Shown here one piece after another: positions 54,180 to 63,609 of a stretch of 64,000 nt of DNA (its first letter is position 1; every line of letters begins with the position of its first letter). This stretch comes from Rhizobium sp. GTDB taxonomy: Bacteria > Pseudomonadota > Alphaproteobacteria > Rhizobiales > Rhizobiaceae. The notes below the pieces were generated by a model, which saw nothing but the letters and a program-made list of their open reading frames with translations, was not told the DNA's origin and searched no databases. The stretch spans positions 186,001 to 250,000 of the forward strand of contig PEKW01000015.1 of assembly GCA_002796995.1 (NCBI GenBank), read 5' to 3'. The position numbers were made by a program, and so were the translations under genes.

Positions 54180-55103
54180 TCAGCCGGGAGTGCCGTCGTT
54201 CGAAGCGTTGAATTCCCGTACCTGCCCCAGCAGCCAATTGGAAAAGGCGGTGGCGGGCTGGTAGGCCATCTTCGACAGCGGGCGGACGAGATAATAGGCG
54301 CTGGCGCTCTTCACTTCGTGGTTCCAGGCGCGCACCAACTGCCCGCTCGCCAGTTCCGGCTCGATCAGGAAGGTCGGCACCAGCGCGATGCCGAGGCCGG
54401 CAAGGCAGGCCTGGACCACGTTGGAGAATTGTTCGAACCGCATGCCGCCGCCGCGGCCGTTGGCAATGCCGAGACTTGCGAACCAGTGCTCCCAGGCGCG
54501 CGGCCGCGAGGCCATGTCGAACAGCGGCATCGACAGCATGTCTTCCGGCCGCGCCACGGGATGGTCGCGCAGAAAGGCGGGGCTGCAGACCGGCACGACC
54601 ATTTCCTGCATGAGGAACTGGCAGTCGGTGCCGGGCCAGTTGGGCTCGCCGATATGGATTGCCGCGTCGAGGCCGGACGTCTCGAAATCGAACTGACCGA
54701 TGCGGGTGGCGAAGTCGATGATGATCGAGGGGTGCTTCTGCAGGAAGTCCGGAATGCGCGGCATCAGCCAGCGCGTGCCGAAGGTCGGCAGGATGGCGAG
54801 GCGCAGATGCGTGTCTTCGGCTTTCGCCATCGCCTCCAATGACAAGGTGCGGATGGTCGCCAGCGCGTCGCCGATCCCCTTGGCATAGTCCCGGCCGATG
54901 GATGTGAGCTCCACGCCGCGGTTGTTGCGGTCGAACAGCTTGACCCCGAGCTGGTCTTCGAGGAGGGATATCTGCCGGCTGATCGCGCCCTGGGTCAGGT
55001 TCAGTTCGTTGGCGGCGGCGGAGAAACTGCCGAGCTTGGCGACGGAATCGAAGGCGGCGAGCGCACTGGTCGAAGGCAGGAAACGGCGTTGATGAGTCAG
55101 CAT
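54180..55103 (-). CDS. LysR family regulator, GcvA-like
   Basis: LPSTSALAAFDSVAKLGSFSAAANELNLTQGAISRQISLLE; divergent from an acyl-CoA dehydrogenase gene. Confidence 0.9.
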   Translation of the reverse strand: MLTHQRRFLPSTSALAAFDSVAKLGSFSAAANELNLTQGAISRQISLLEDQLGVKLFDRNNRGVELTSIGRDYAKGIGDALATIRTLSLEAMAKAEDTHLRLAILPTFGTRWLMPRIPDFLQKHPSIIIDFATRIGQFDFETSGLDAAIHIGEPNWPGTDCQFLMQEMVVPVCSPAFLRDHPVARPEDMLSMPLFDMASRPRAWEHWFASLGIANGRGGGMRFEQFSNVVQACLAGLGIALVPTFLIEPELASGQLVRAWNHEVKSASAYYLVRPLSKMAYQPATAFSNWLLGQVREFNASNDGTPG

Positions 55104-55202
55104 TGGCTATGAATAGACCTGATAGCCGCATGAGTAAACATGTCTTGCGTTCGCTTCCCGTTTCATCAATCTATGCACCAGTTTAAAGAGGATATCAGAC
55201 CT

Positions 55203-56390
55203 ATGAGCGAAATGCGGCCGTTTTCCTGGAGTGATCCATTCCTGATGGCGGAGGCGCTCTCCGAAGACGAGCGCATGATCCAGGCCTCCGCCGAGGCCTT
55301 TGCCCAGAGCGAGCTCATGCCGCGCATCAACGAAGCCTATCTCGGCGAAACCGTTGCGCCGGAACTGTTCAAGCTGATGGGCCAGGCCGGCCTGCTGGGT
55401 GTCACCCTGCCGGAGAAATACGGCGCGGCGGATGCGAGCTATGTCTCCTACGGTCTCGTCGCCCGCGAAGTCGAACGCGTCGATTCCGGCTACCGCTCGA
55501 TGATGAGCGTGCAGTCGTCGCTGGTCATCTACCCGATCTATGCCTATGGCTCGGAAGAGCAGAAGGACAAGTATCTGCCGGGTCTCGTCTCGGGCGAGTT
55601 GATCGGCTGCTTCGGCCTGACCGAGCCGGATGCCGGTTCCGATCCGGGCGGCATGAAGACCCGCGCGGAAAAGATCGAAGGCGGTTACCGCCTGCGCGGC
55701 TCCAAGATGTGGATCTCCAACGCGCCGATCGCCGACGTCTTCGTCGTCTGGGCGAAGTCGGAAGCCCATGGCGGCGAGATCCGCGGCTTCGTGCTCGAAA
55801 AGGGCATGAAGGGCCTCTCGGCACCGAAGATCGGCGGCAAGCTGTCGCTGCGCGCCTCCGTCACCGGCGAAATCGTCATGGACGGCGTCGAAGTTGGTGA
55901 AGATGCGATCCTGCCGGGCGTTTCCGGCCTGAAAGGTCCGTTCGGCTGCCTGAACCGTGCCCGCTACGGCATTTCCTGGGGCGTCATGGGCGCAGCCGAA
56001 GATTGCTGGCATCGTGCCCGTCAATATGGCCTCGACCGCAAGCAGTTCGGCAAACCGCTCGCCGGCATGCAGCTCTACCAGAAGAAGCTCGCCGACATGC
56101 AGACGGAAATCACGCTCGGCCTGTTTGCCTCGCTGCGCGTCGGTCGCCTGATGGACGAGCACCAGTTCGCCCCGGAGATGATCTCGCTGATCAAGCGCAA
56201 CAATTGCGGCAAGGCGCTCGACATCGCCCGCCAGGCTCGTGACATGCACGGCGGCAACGGCATCCAGATCGAGTATCATGTCATGCGCCACGCGCAGAAT
56301 CTGGAGACCGTCAACACCTATGAGGGCACGCACGACGTTCATGCGCTGATCCTTGGGCGTGCCCAGACCGGGATCCAGGCCTTCTTCTGA
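55203..56390 (+). CDS. gcdH: Acyl-CoA dehydrogenase, glutaryl-CoA dehydrogenase type
   Basis: [54 protein letters not shown]. Confidence 0.9.
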   Translation: MSEMRPFSWSDPFLMAEALSEDERMIQASAEAFAQSELMPRINEAYLGETVAPELFKLMGQAGLLGVTLPEKYGAADASYVSYGLVAREVERVDSGYRSMMSVQSSLVIYPIYAYGSEEQKDKYLPGLVSGELIGCFGLTEPDAGSDPGGMKTRAEKIEGGYRLRGSKMWISNAPIADVFVVWAKSEAHGGEIRGFVLEKGMKGLSAPKIGGKLSLRASVTGEIVMDGVEVGEDAILPGVSGLKGPFGCLNRARYGISWGVMGAAEDCWHRARQYGLDRKQFGKPLAGMQLYQKKLADMQTEITLGLFASLRVGRLMDEHQFAPEMISLIKRNNCGKALDIARQARDMHGGNGIQIEYHVMRHAQNLETVNTYEGTHDVHALILGRAQTGIQAFF

Positions 56391-56415
56391 GGCTGGATGA
56401 GGCTATGGAATGCAA

Positions 56416-56447
56416 AAGGCGGCTTCAGGGCCGCCTTACTTTTTTTG
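56416..56447 (+). terminator. Rho-independent terminator after gcdH
   Basis: AAGGCGGC-TTCAGG-GCCGCCTT then ACTTTTTTT. Confidence 0.85.
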
Positions 56448-56817
56448 GCATTTGAGGCTTCTCTGAAGTGATGCGGGAGCAAACACTGTCCCGCTGGCGA
56501 ATATTTGAGGCCCTGCCGCACCCGGATTTCCGCTGTTTCGGCATGATTTTTTCCGGAAATCCTTAGATTCTTGCGGTTTATCAATCGATCAAGAAATTTA
56601 ATTGTTCATCAACCTCTGCACGGTTAGCAGTGAGCAAACGATTCACGGTTTGTTAGAATTTTAGATGCGCGTCATCTGCGCCTGTCCCTCGGGACTGGCG
56701 TTCGGTCCGCGCGATCTCCCGTGTCGGCGCGCAAAGGATCCGGTCGCGCTGCCCGCACGTACTTGGATCGTGAACTTATCCCAGTCCGGGTCCGCCATTA
56801 GGCGAGGAGAAGCAGAC

Positions 56818-57828
56818 ATGTACGCCGTTGCCGTATTGGACAAGGAAGCGCTGGCCGGTTTCAGGCGTGAGCATCCGTGGTTGGAATTTCCCGAAAAGGT
56901 ATGCGAGGTATCGCTCTTCTTCGACGACAATGGCAGTCCCGCACGCCTGACTGCAGTCGAGACGGGGGTGGATGGTGTGGACTGTCCCGCCAATACCAAC
57001 ACCTTCTCGACCGAGACGGTGCTGGCGCTGATCCGCTTTGCGCCGCACGGCACGCCCATGACGTGGGAAAGCCCGGACGAGGCGCGCGTCTGGCGCATCC
57101 TCGAACGATTGCCGACAAGCGATGAAATGGTACTGGTCGACGAGACCGTGGACGCCTGCCGTCGCGTTTTGCTGGACGAGGCCTATGAACTGCTCAGGCA
57201 GATGGCGGTCAATGCCTATCAGGGCCTTGCCACGGCCGCGCGTTCCCAGGCCGAATCCGAGCGTCTGGGAAAGGCCGCGCAGTCCGTGCCCGCCAATCTG
57301 GACGATGTGACGGAGGCGACCAAGCCCTTGTTCCTCGAGGTCGATCTCTGGCGGCTGGTTGCGGTCGTTCGCGACGAGGCCTCCATGCCGGTCGACAGCG
57401 AAATGCCGATGACGCCGGCACTGGAGGATCTGGATCGGTTGATCGGCGATCCGGGAGAAACCGAAGGCGCGTCGGATGCGCTCATCCAGACGCTGTTCGA
57501 CCTGTCGCCCGTGGCCTTCTCGATCTCGACGATCGGCAAGAACAGCTCCCGCTATGTGCGCGTCAACAAGGCCTATCTCGAACTCGTCGGCAAGACCTGG
57601 GAAGAAATCCGCGGCCACGAGATGGTCTCTTCAGGTCTGGCGATCGGCAACGAAGCGCGCGAGCGGCGGCTGGCCATGCTGGATCAAGAGGGGGGCTATT
57701 CCGGCGAGCGTGCGGAAATCCGCAATGCCAAGGGCGAGATCGTGCCAATCCTCATTTCTGCCCGCCGTCTGAAGCTGGCGGGCGAGCTTTACGACTTCGA
57801 GGTCATCACCGACGCTTCGCAGAGCTGA
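56818..57828 (+). CDS. PAS-domain protein with unrecognised N-terminal region
   Basis: C-terminal PAS (FDLSPVAFSISTIGKNSSRYVRVNKAYLELVGKTWEEIRG); no kinase, GGDEF or HTH output seen. Confidence 0.7.
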   Translation: MYAVAVLDKEALAGFRREHPWLEFPEKVCEVSLFFDDNGSPARLTAVETGVDGVDCPANTNTFSTETVLALIRFAPHGTPMTWESPDEARVWRILERLPTSDEMVLVDETVDACRRVLLDEAYELLRQMAVNAYQGLATAARSQAESERLGKAAQSVPANLDDVTEATKPLFLEVDLWRLVAVVRDEASMPVDSEMPMTPALEDLDRLIGDPGETEGASDALIQTLFDLSPVAFSISTIGKNSSRYVRVNKAYLELVGKTWEEIRGHEMVSSGLAIGNEARERRLAMLDQEGGYSGERAEIRNAKGEIVPILISARRLKLAGELYDFEVITDASQS

Positions 57829-57858
57829 TCGGATCGTCTCGACCCCGAGGCCGCCGCG

Positions 57859-59943
57859 TCAGGCGCGGCGGAACAGCGCGAGCGAGCGGGGCACGAGCGG
57901 CATGTTCTGTCCCGCCGCAACGTGATCGCCCTGGCGGGCAGGATCGTTGGTGTCGAGTTCCAGCTGCCAGTCGCTGTCGCCTCCGCCGCTCTTCGGCATG
58001 GTGAAGTTCATCTCCTCATCGACCGGATTGAAGAGGATCAGGATTTCCGCCCAGGCACCCTCGATCTGTTCCAGGTCGTCGCGCTGAAGCCTCAGTGCCA
58101 ATGGATTGCGGTCGAGCCAGTGTTCCGGCCGCTGGGCGCCGCCCTTGACGTTGTACCATTCGATGATCGTACCGTCGCGCCAGCTGGCGCGGCGCAGCAG
58201 CGGCTGCTCCTTGCGAAGCGAAATGAGCTTGGCTGTAAATTCGCGCAGCACCTCGCAGCCGTGCGGCAGGTTTTCCCAATGCAGCCAGCTGATCTCGCTG
58301 TCCTGGCAATAGCCGTTGTTGTTGCCCATCTGCGAGCGGCCGAACTCGTCGCCGGCAAGCAGCATCGGAGTGCCGTGCGAAAAGAACAGCGTGGCCAGGA
58401 AATTGCGCTTTTGCCGATCACGAAGGGCGTTGATGCCCTCGTCGTCCGTCGGACCTTCGGCTCCGTAGTTGTGGCTCCGGTTGTCGTTGTGGCCGTCGTT
58501 GTTGTCCTCGCCGTTCGCCTCGTTGTGCTTGCCGTCATAGGAGACGAGGTCGTTGAGCGTGAAGCCGTCATGGGCGGTGATGAAGTTGACGCTGGCCCAC
58601 GGGCGGCGGCCACGCAGATCGTAAATGTCGCCGGAGCCGAGCAGGCGGGCGGCAAAGTCCGGTGCGCAATTGTCTCGGTCCAGCCAGTAGTCGCGGGTGG
58701 AATCGCGATACTTGTCGTTCCATTCGGCCCAACCCGGGGGGAAGCCGCCGACCTGGTAACCGCCCGGTCCGATGTCCCACGGTTCACCGATCAGCTTTAT
58801 CTTCGACAGGACCGGATCCTGTGCCACGGCATCGAAAAACCCGCCGCGCTGGTCGAAGCCCTCCGGCTCGCGACCGAGAATGGTGCCGAGATCGAAACGG
58901 AAACCGTCGACATGCATCTCCTCCGCCCAGTAGCGCAGGCTGTCCATCACCATCTGCAGCACGCGGGGATGGGAGGTGTTGACCGTATTCCCGGTGCCCG
59001 TGTCGTTGATGTAATAGCGATGATTGTCGGGCATGGTGCGGTAGTAGGAGAAATTGTCGATGCCCTTGAAGGAAAGTGTCGGCCCGAGCTCGTTGCCCTC
59101 GGCCGTGTGGTTGTAGACGACGTCCAGGACCACCTCGATACCGCCGTCATGGAAGGCGCGAACCATATCGCGAAACCCGTTCAGACCCTTCGGCCCATAG
59201 TAACGCGACGCTGGCGCGAAGAAGCCGATAGTGTTGTAGCCCCAATAGTTGCGCAGGCCCTTGTCGAGCAGGTGACTGTCGTCGGGAAAGGCATGAATCG
59301 GCAAAAGCTCGATCGAGGTAATGCCGAGGCTCTTCACGTAGTCGACTGCTGCCGCGTGACCGAGGCCTTCGAACGTGCCGCGCAGATTTTCCGGGATTGC
59401 CGGGTTGAGCTTGGTGAAGCCCTTAACATGGGTCTCGTAGACGATCGTGTCCGCCCAAGGGATGCTCGGGGAGCCGTTGTACTCACGGCTGATCCGCGGA
59501 TCGATGATCCGGCACTTCGGCATGTCCGCGCCATTGTCGGTCTCGCTGAAAGAGAGGTCCTTCTCTTCGCTGTCGACGTCATAGCCGAAATGCGCCTTCG
59601 TCCAGGCGATATCGCCGACGATCTCGCGCGCGTAGGGATCGAGCAACAGCTTGTTTGGATTGAAGCGGTGGCCGTTTGCCGGGTCATAGGGACCATGGAC
59701 GCGGTAGCCGTAGAGCATGCCCGGCTTCACGCCCGGCAGATAGCCGTGCCAGACTTCGTTGGTATATTCCGGTAGTTCGATCCGGGCGATCTCGGTCTTG
59801 CCGCTCTCGTCATAGAGGCAGAGTTCGACTCGCTCCGCATGGGCGGAAAACAGCGCAAAATTCGTACCCTCCCCATCGAAGCGCGCGCCCAGCGCATGCC
59901 ATTCACCGGCTTCGACTGCGAACTGCGTGCTGCGAGCGTCCAT
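57859..59943 (-). CDS. glgX: Glycogen debranching enzyme GlgX
   Basis: GH13 motifs VVYNHT, GFRFDLGTILGR, HDGFTLNDLVSYDGKHNEANGEDNNDG; ATG 59943. Confidence 0.95.
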   Translation of the reverse strand: MDARSTQFAVEAGEWHALGARFDGEGTNFALFSAHAERVELCLYDESGKTEIARIELPEYTNEVWHGYLPGVKPGMLYGYRVHGPYDPANGHRFNPNKLLLDPYAREIVGDIAWTKAHFGYDVDSEEKDLSFSETDNGADMPKCRIIDPRISREYNGSPSIPWADTIVYETHVKGFTKLNPAIPENLRGTFEGLGHAAAVDYVKSLGITSIELLPIHAFPDDSHLLDKGLRNYWGYNTIGFFAPASRYYGPKGLNGFRDMVRAFHDGGIEVVLDVVYNHTAEGNELGPTLSFKGIDNFSYYRTMPDNHRYYINDTGTGNTVNTSHPRVLQMVMDSLRYWAEEMHVDGFRFDLGTILGREPEGFDQRGGFFDAVAQDPVLSKIKLIGEPWDIGPGGYQVGGFPPGWAEWNDKYRDSTRDYWLDRDNCAPDFAARLLGSGDIYDLRGRRPWASVNFITAHDGFTLNDLVSYDGKHNEANGEDNNDGHNDNRSHNYGAEGPTDDEGINALRDRQKRNFLATLFFSHGTPMLLAGDEFGRSQMGNNNGYCQDSEISWLHWENLPHGCEVLREFTAKLISLRKEQPLLRRASWRDGTIIEWYNVKGGAQRPEHWLDRNPLALRLQRDDLEQIEGAWAEILILFNPVDEEMNFTMPKSGGGDSDWQLELDTNDPARQGDHVAAGQNMPLVPRSLALFRRA

Positions 59944-59979
59944 GGGGATATCCTTGATCAAGTGGAATTGCGCACTTTC

Positions 59980-60004
59980 AATGCTGCGATGCGGAAAATG
60001 TTCC
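59980..60004 (-). promoter_or_regulatory. Candidate EcfG/RpoE2 promoter for glgX
   Basis: Minus strand GGAAC-N16-CATT (GGAAC-N18-TT). Confidence 0.45.
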
Positions 60005-60037
60005 GTTGAGCCGCATCGATTCCCGTCTTCACCGGCC

Positions 60038-60064
60038 GGAACCTTTGACACTCTGCGGCAGTTT
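60038..60064 (+). promoter_or_regulatory. Candidate EcfG/RpoE2 promoter for DUF3008 gene
   Basis: GGAAC-N17-AGTT (GGAAC-N19-TT), 50 bp upstream of the ATG. Confidence 0.5.
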
Positions 60065-60113
60065 GACGAACGGCGCCACACCCGAGCGTCAACTTGTAAC
60101 CCAGGAGGCTTCG

Positions 60114-60302
60114 ATGCCAGCAAAATCCAAGGCTCAGCAGAAGGCCGCGGGCGCCGCTCTTTCGGCAAAACGCGGGGAAAGCAAGAAGAGTGAACTCAAG
60201 GGCGCTTCGAAGGGCATGGTCGAATCCATGACCGAAAAGGAACTCGAGGACATGGCCGCGACGAAGCGCAAGGGCAAGCCGGAGCATGTCTCCAAGAAAT
60301 AG
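60114..60302 (+). CDS. DUF3008 family small basic protein
   Basis: MPAKSKAQQKAAGAALSAKRGE...SKGMVESMTEKELEDMAATKRKGKPEHVSKK. Confidence 0.85.
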   Translation: MPAKSKAQQKAAGAALSAKRGESKKSELKGASKGMVESMTEKELEDMAATKRKGKPEHVSKK

Positions 60303-60336
60303 AGTGCGGTCGGCCGCGGCGGAGGAAAGCAAAACC

Positions 60337-61119
60337 ATGGAATTCAACGATAAGGTTGCGCTCGTCACCGGGGCCGGATCCGGCATCGGCAAGAGCACGG
60401 CGATGACGCTGGCCGCAGAAGGCGCGTTCATAGCTCTGCTCGGCAGAACCGCTGACGAACTGGAGGCGGCGCTCGACGAGATTCGACAGGCCGGGGGCGA
60501 CGGGGTCGCGCTGGTCGCCGACATCAGCGACGAGGCGGCGATGAGGGATGCGCTCGAGACGCTATGGAACCTGAAGGGCAGGCTCGACGTCGTCGTGGCC
60601 AATGCCGGGATCAACGGGACTTGGGCGCCGATCGACGATCTCAAGCCGGAGGAATTCGATCAGACCATCGCCGTCAATCTGCGCGGGACCTATCTCACGC
60701 TTCACTACGCGGTGCCGAAGCTCAAGCAGTCGGGCGGCGGCGCGATCGTGGTCGTTTCCTCAATCAACGGAACACGCACCTTCACCACGCCCGGCGCCAC
60801 GGCCTATTCCGCGACCAAGGCAGGGCAGCTCGCCATGGTCCAGCAACTGGCCCTGGAACTCGGACAGCATCGCATCCGGATCAATGCGGTGTGCCCGGGG
60901 GCGATCGCGACCGACATCGACGACAACACGACGATCCGTCACCGCGAAAAGACCAGGGTGCCGGTTGTCTTTCCCGAAGGAGACATACCGCTGACGGGTG
61001 GTGAACCGGGACAGGTCGATGAGGTGGCGGACGTCATCGCCTTTCTCGTTTCCGACCGGGCGCGCCATGTCAGCGGTTCGCCTGTGTGGATCGACGGAGG
61101 CCAGAGCCTCCTGCGCTAG
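60337..61119 (+). CDS. SDR family oxidoreductase
   Basis: TGAGSGIGKS, NAG, YSATKAG catalytic YxxxK. Confidence 0.93.
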   Translation: MEFNDKVALVTGAGSGIGKSTAMTLAAEGAFIALLGRTADELEAALDEIRQAGGDGVALVADISDEAAMRDALETLWNLKGRLDVVVANAGINGTWAPIDDLKPEEFDQTIAVNLRGTYLTLHYAVPKLKQSGGGAIVVVSSINGTRTFTTPGATAYSATKAGQLAMVQQLALELGQHRIRINAVCPGAIATDIDDNTTIRHREKTRVPVVFPEGDIPLTGGEPGQVDEVADVIAFLVSDRARHVSGSPVWIDGGQSLLR

Positions 61120-61155
61120 CGCGGGAGGCCCAGGCTTCGGTCAAGGGCAGACGAT

Positions 61156-61644
61156 TCAGTCCGTTTCGGGCCTCGAGACGACGCGGTTTTCGAACCCATG
61201 CAAAAGCCAGAGAACGATCAGCGCCAACGCCGTTGCCAGCAGGCTGATATGCCAGAAACCAAGCCCCGCGGAGAGGCCGATCGAGCCCGCGAACCAAAGC
61301 CCGGCACCCGTGGTGAGGCCGCGAACCTCGCCCTTGGAAAAGACGATCATTCCGGCTGCCAGGAAGGCCACGCCGGCGGTGATAGCTTCGATCAGGCGCA
61401 GGGGATCGATCCGGGCCGAATCTCCTTGAAAAGCGGAATGGTGAGCGATCTCGATCGTCAGGATGGCGACGATCGCGCTCGACAGGCAAACCAGGATATG
61501 GGTGCGCAGCCCCGCGGCCCGGTTCTTGCGTTCGCGTTCGAAGCCGATCGCCCCGCCGCAGAGCATGGCGATCAACAGGCGCATGCCTATGACGGAGAGG
61601 GGGAGGGCGGTGTCGGTGGCGAAGTAGGGTTCGAGATTCGTCAT
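61156..61644 (-). CDS. MgtC/SapB family membrane protein
   Basis: AMLCGGAIGFERERKNRAAGLRTHILVCLSSAI. Confidence 0.92.
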   Translation of the reverse strand: MTNLEPYFATDTALPLSVIGMRLLIAMLCGGAIGFERERKNRAAGLRTHILVCLSSAIVAILTIEIAHHSAFQGDSARIDPLRLIEAITAGVAFLAAGMIVFSKGEVRGLTTGAGLWFAGSIGLSAGLGFWHISLLATALALIVLWLLHGFENRVVSRPETD

Positions 61645-61676
61645 CGGTCTGTCCTGAGGCGCTGGACAATGCGAGA

Positions 61677-61704
61677 GGGCGCGTCGGCATAGGCCGACAC
61701 GCCC
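61677..61704 (-). terminator. Hairpin terminator downstream of 61731-62126
   Basis: GGGCGCGTCGGC-ATAG-GCCGACACGCCC, near-perfect 12-bp stem. Confidence 0.5.
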
Positions 61705-61730
61705 TTAAGTCTTCGCGCCGAAGCTGTGGG

Positions 61731-62126
61731 TCAGTGGCGCTCTTTCGAGCCGGCGGTCGAGGAATAGGTGGCCGAGACCGGATCGCTGGCCGGGAAGCTG
61801 TCGATCAGTCCCTCGTCCACCTGCGACTCGAGTTCGGTCTCGTCCTGCGCGCGCCGGGCGCTCAAGACGGCGTCGGATACCGCTTCGTCGCCGCTGCGGG
61901 CCAGGTTGTCGTCGCGCTCGCGCTCGGTCGTGCCATCGAAGGAGCCGACCTGAAGAAGCAGGACACGCGCCTTGTCCAAGGCATTTTCGCGATTGAGGTC
62001 GCCGCTTTCGCTCTGCTTCATGCGAACCGAAACGACCTCGCCGCCGTCGCCGACGAACTCCACGGTGTAGCCGGGGACGCCGCCCATGTCTTCGTGTACC
62101 TGTGTTCCAACGATCTGCATGGTCAT
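61731..62126 (-). CDS. Uncharacterised small protein, possible general-stress protein
   Basis: ORF from ATG 62126 (MTMQIVGTQVHEDMGG...); strong EcfG-type promoter upstream. Confidence 0.65.
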   Translation of the reverse strand: MTMQIVGTQVHEDMGGVPGYTVEFVGDGGEVVSVRMKQSESGDLNRENALDKARVLLLQVGSFDGTTERERDDNLARSGDEAVSDAVLSARRAQDETELESQVDEGLIDSFPASDPVSATYSSTAGSKERH

Positions 62127-62152
62127 TCTCCCATTGTGGTGATCCGATAGAA

Positions 62153-62177
62153 AACGCGCGCGCGGCGCGCTGGTTCC
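62153..62177 (-). promoter_or_regulatory. Candidate EcfG/RpoE2 promoter, perfect GGAAC-N16-CGTT
   Basis: Minus strand GGAAC CAGCGCGCCGCGCGCG CGTT, 27 nt before the ATG. Confidence 0.6.
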
Positions 62178-62356
62178 ATCGAAAGACAACGATATGTCTG
62201 GGTGCCTGCCCATCAAAGGCTCGGCCAGCAACTCTGCATTGCGAATTGTTCCATCCGTCGCCGTAAACGCTTTATTTACCAAGCTGTCCGCGAATTTACT
62301 AAAATCTGAAACAAACTTCGAGTTGCAGGCGTTGTGGCGGCGAAGGAGATATTGCC

Positions 62357-62749
62357 ATGCTGATGAGATCCAAACTGCCGACCGATACCATCCTGATCGT
62401 CGAGGACGATGTCTTCATTTCCATGGACGCCGCCGATAGCGTGTCGCGGGCGGGGGTCAACGTCGTTACCGCCGAAACCGTGCATGACGCACTCGACATC
62501 CTCGAACAGGAGGAAATCTCGGCCGCGATCCTCGATTTTCACGTGCGTGACGGCGCCGTCACGCCGATTGTCGCCGTGCTTCGCCAAAAGGGCATCCCCT
62601 TCCGCATCGTGTCCGGATCGCCTCTGGCCGAGATCGCCGCCAACGGGATCCCGCCGGGGCTATGCTCCCAGAAGCCGGCCGATTATTTCAAGGTGCTCGT
62701 CTCGCTGATCAGCGAACGCCCCTGGACGGCGCTGAGGCCGAGCCACTAA
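62357..62749 (+). CDS. Stand-alone response regulator receiver protein
   Basis: ILIVEDDVFISMDAAD, AAILDFHVRDG, VSGSP, QKP receiver-domain residues. Confidence 0.85.
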   Translation: MLMRSKLPTDTILIVEDDVFISMDAADSVSRAGVNVVTAETVHDALDILEQEEISAAILDFHVRDGAVTPIVAVLRQKGIPFRIVSGSPLAEIAANGIPPGLCSQKPADYFKVLVSLISERPWTALRPSH

Positions 62750-62765
62750 GGAAGGCCTGGACCTC

Positions 62766-63386
62766 TCAGGTGCGCTTGTCGAGGAGGCGCGTCAGCGTGC
62801 GTTCCACCACATCGACCATCACCATCGTCTGGTGATCCACCTCGATGTTCAGCCGGTCGCCCTGACGGTAGCGGGGAAATGTGGTCTGCCGGAGCGTCTC
62901 GGGAATGAGATTGATCTGGAAGATATTGCCTTCGGCTTCGGCGACCGTGAGGCTGGCGCCGTTGACGGCGAGAAAGCCACGCGGGAAGATATACTTCGCC
63001 CATTCCTCGGGCACGGAAAAGCGGATATGGGCGCCCGGCATTTCGCTCTTGGCGCCGATCAAGGTCGCGGTCGTGGCGATATGTCCGGCAATGGCATGGC
63101 CGCCGTTCTCATCGGTCGGCTTTGCCGAGCGCTCGAGGTTGACGCCGTCGCCGACGGAGAGGTCGGACAGGTTGGTCCGCTCCAAGGTGGCGTCCATCGC
63201 ATCGAAGCTTACGGTCGTTCCCATGATGGAGGTGGCCGACAGGCAAACGCCTTCCACCGAAACACTGCCGCCGATCTGCAGCCCCTCGACCAATCGTTCG
63301 GGAAACTCAATATGAAATTCAGTGTATCCGTCATGACGGATGATCTTGGTGACCGGGGCCACCGCCTGCACGATACCGGTATACAT
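62766..63386 (-). CDS. ribE: Riboflavin synthase alpha subunit
   Basis: MYTGIVQAVAPV; duplicated lumazine-binding motifs SVSVEGVCLS and FLAVNGASLTV. Confidence 0.95.
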   Translation of the reverse strand: MYTGIVQAVAPVTKIIRHDGYTEFHIEFPERLVEGLQIGGSVSVEGVCLSATSIMGTTVSFDAMDATLERTNLSDLSVGDGVNLERSAKPTDENGGHAIAGHIATTATLIGAKSEMPGAHIRFSVPEEWAKYIFPRGFLAVNGASLTVAEAEGNIFQINLIPETLRQTTFPRYRQGDRLNIEVDHQTMVMVDVVERTLTRLLDKRT

Positions 63387-63609
63387 GTCTCTTCCTGTCT
63401 TGCCCGGCAGGCGCGCAAAGGCCCGTCGCCGCGTCGTTCGTGGGCCAAAGGTAATGTGAGATCGGCCAAAGACAACCGCTAAATCCGGACGCTCCGTCAA
63501 GATTTGCTGAACGGTGGCGGTGAGCGCTGCTTTCCGGCCGGATTGCAAAACCTCGGCGCGCTTGCGATGAACGAAATGTCCGGAACGGACCCGGAAGCAA
63601 GGGCACAGC

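Noticed and set aside
57922-59775. 617-aa plus-strand ORF opposite glgX
   Set aside because: Antisense to an unambiguous GH13 enzyme; no recognisable domain.
62246-62275. Second GGAAC on the minus strand upstream of 61731-62126
   Set aside because: GGAAC found but TT spacing (N16-TT) does not fit the EcfG consensus; the 62153-62177 site is far better.
63387-63609. FMN riboswitch upstream of riboflavin synthase
   Set aside because: No RFN-element core sequence recognised on the minus strand upstream of ATG 63386.
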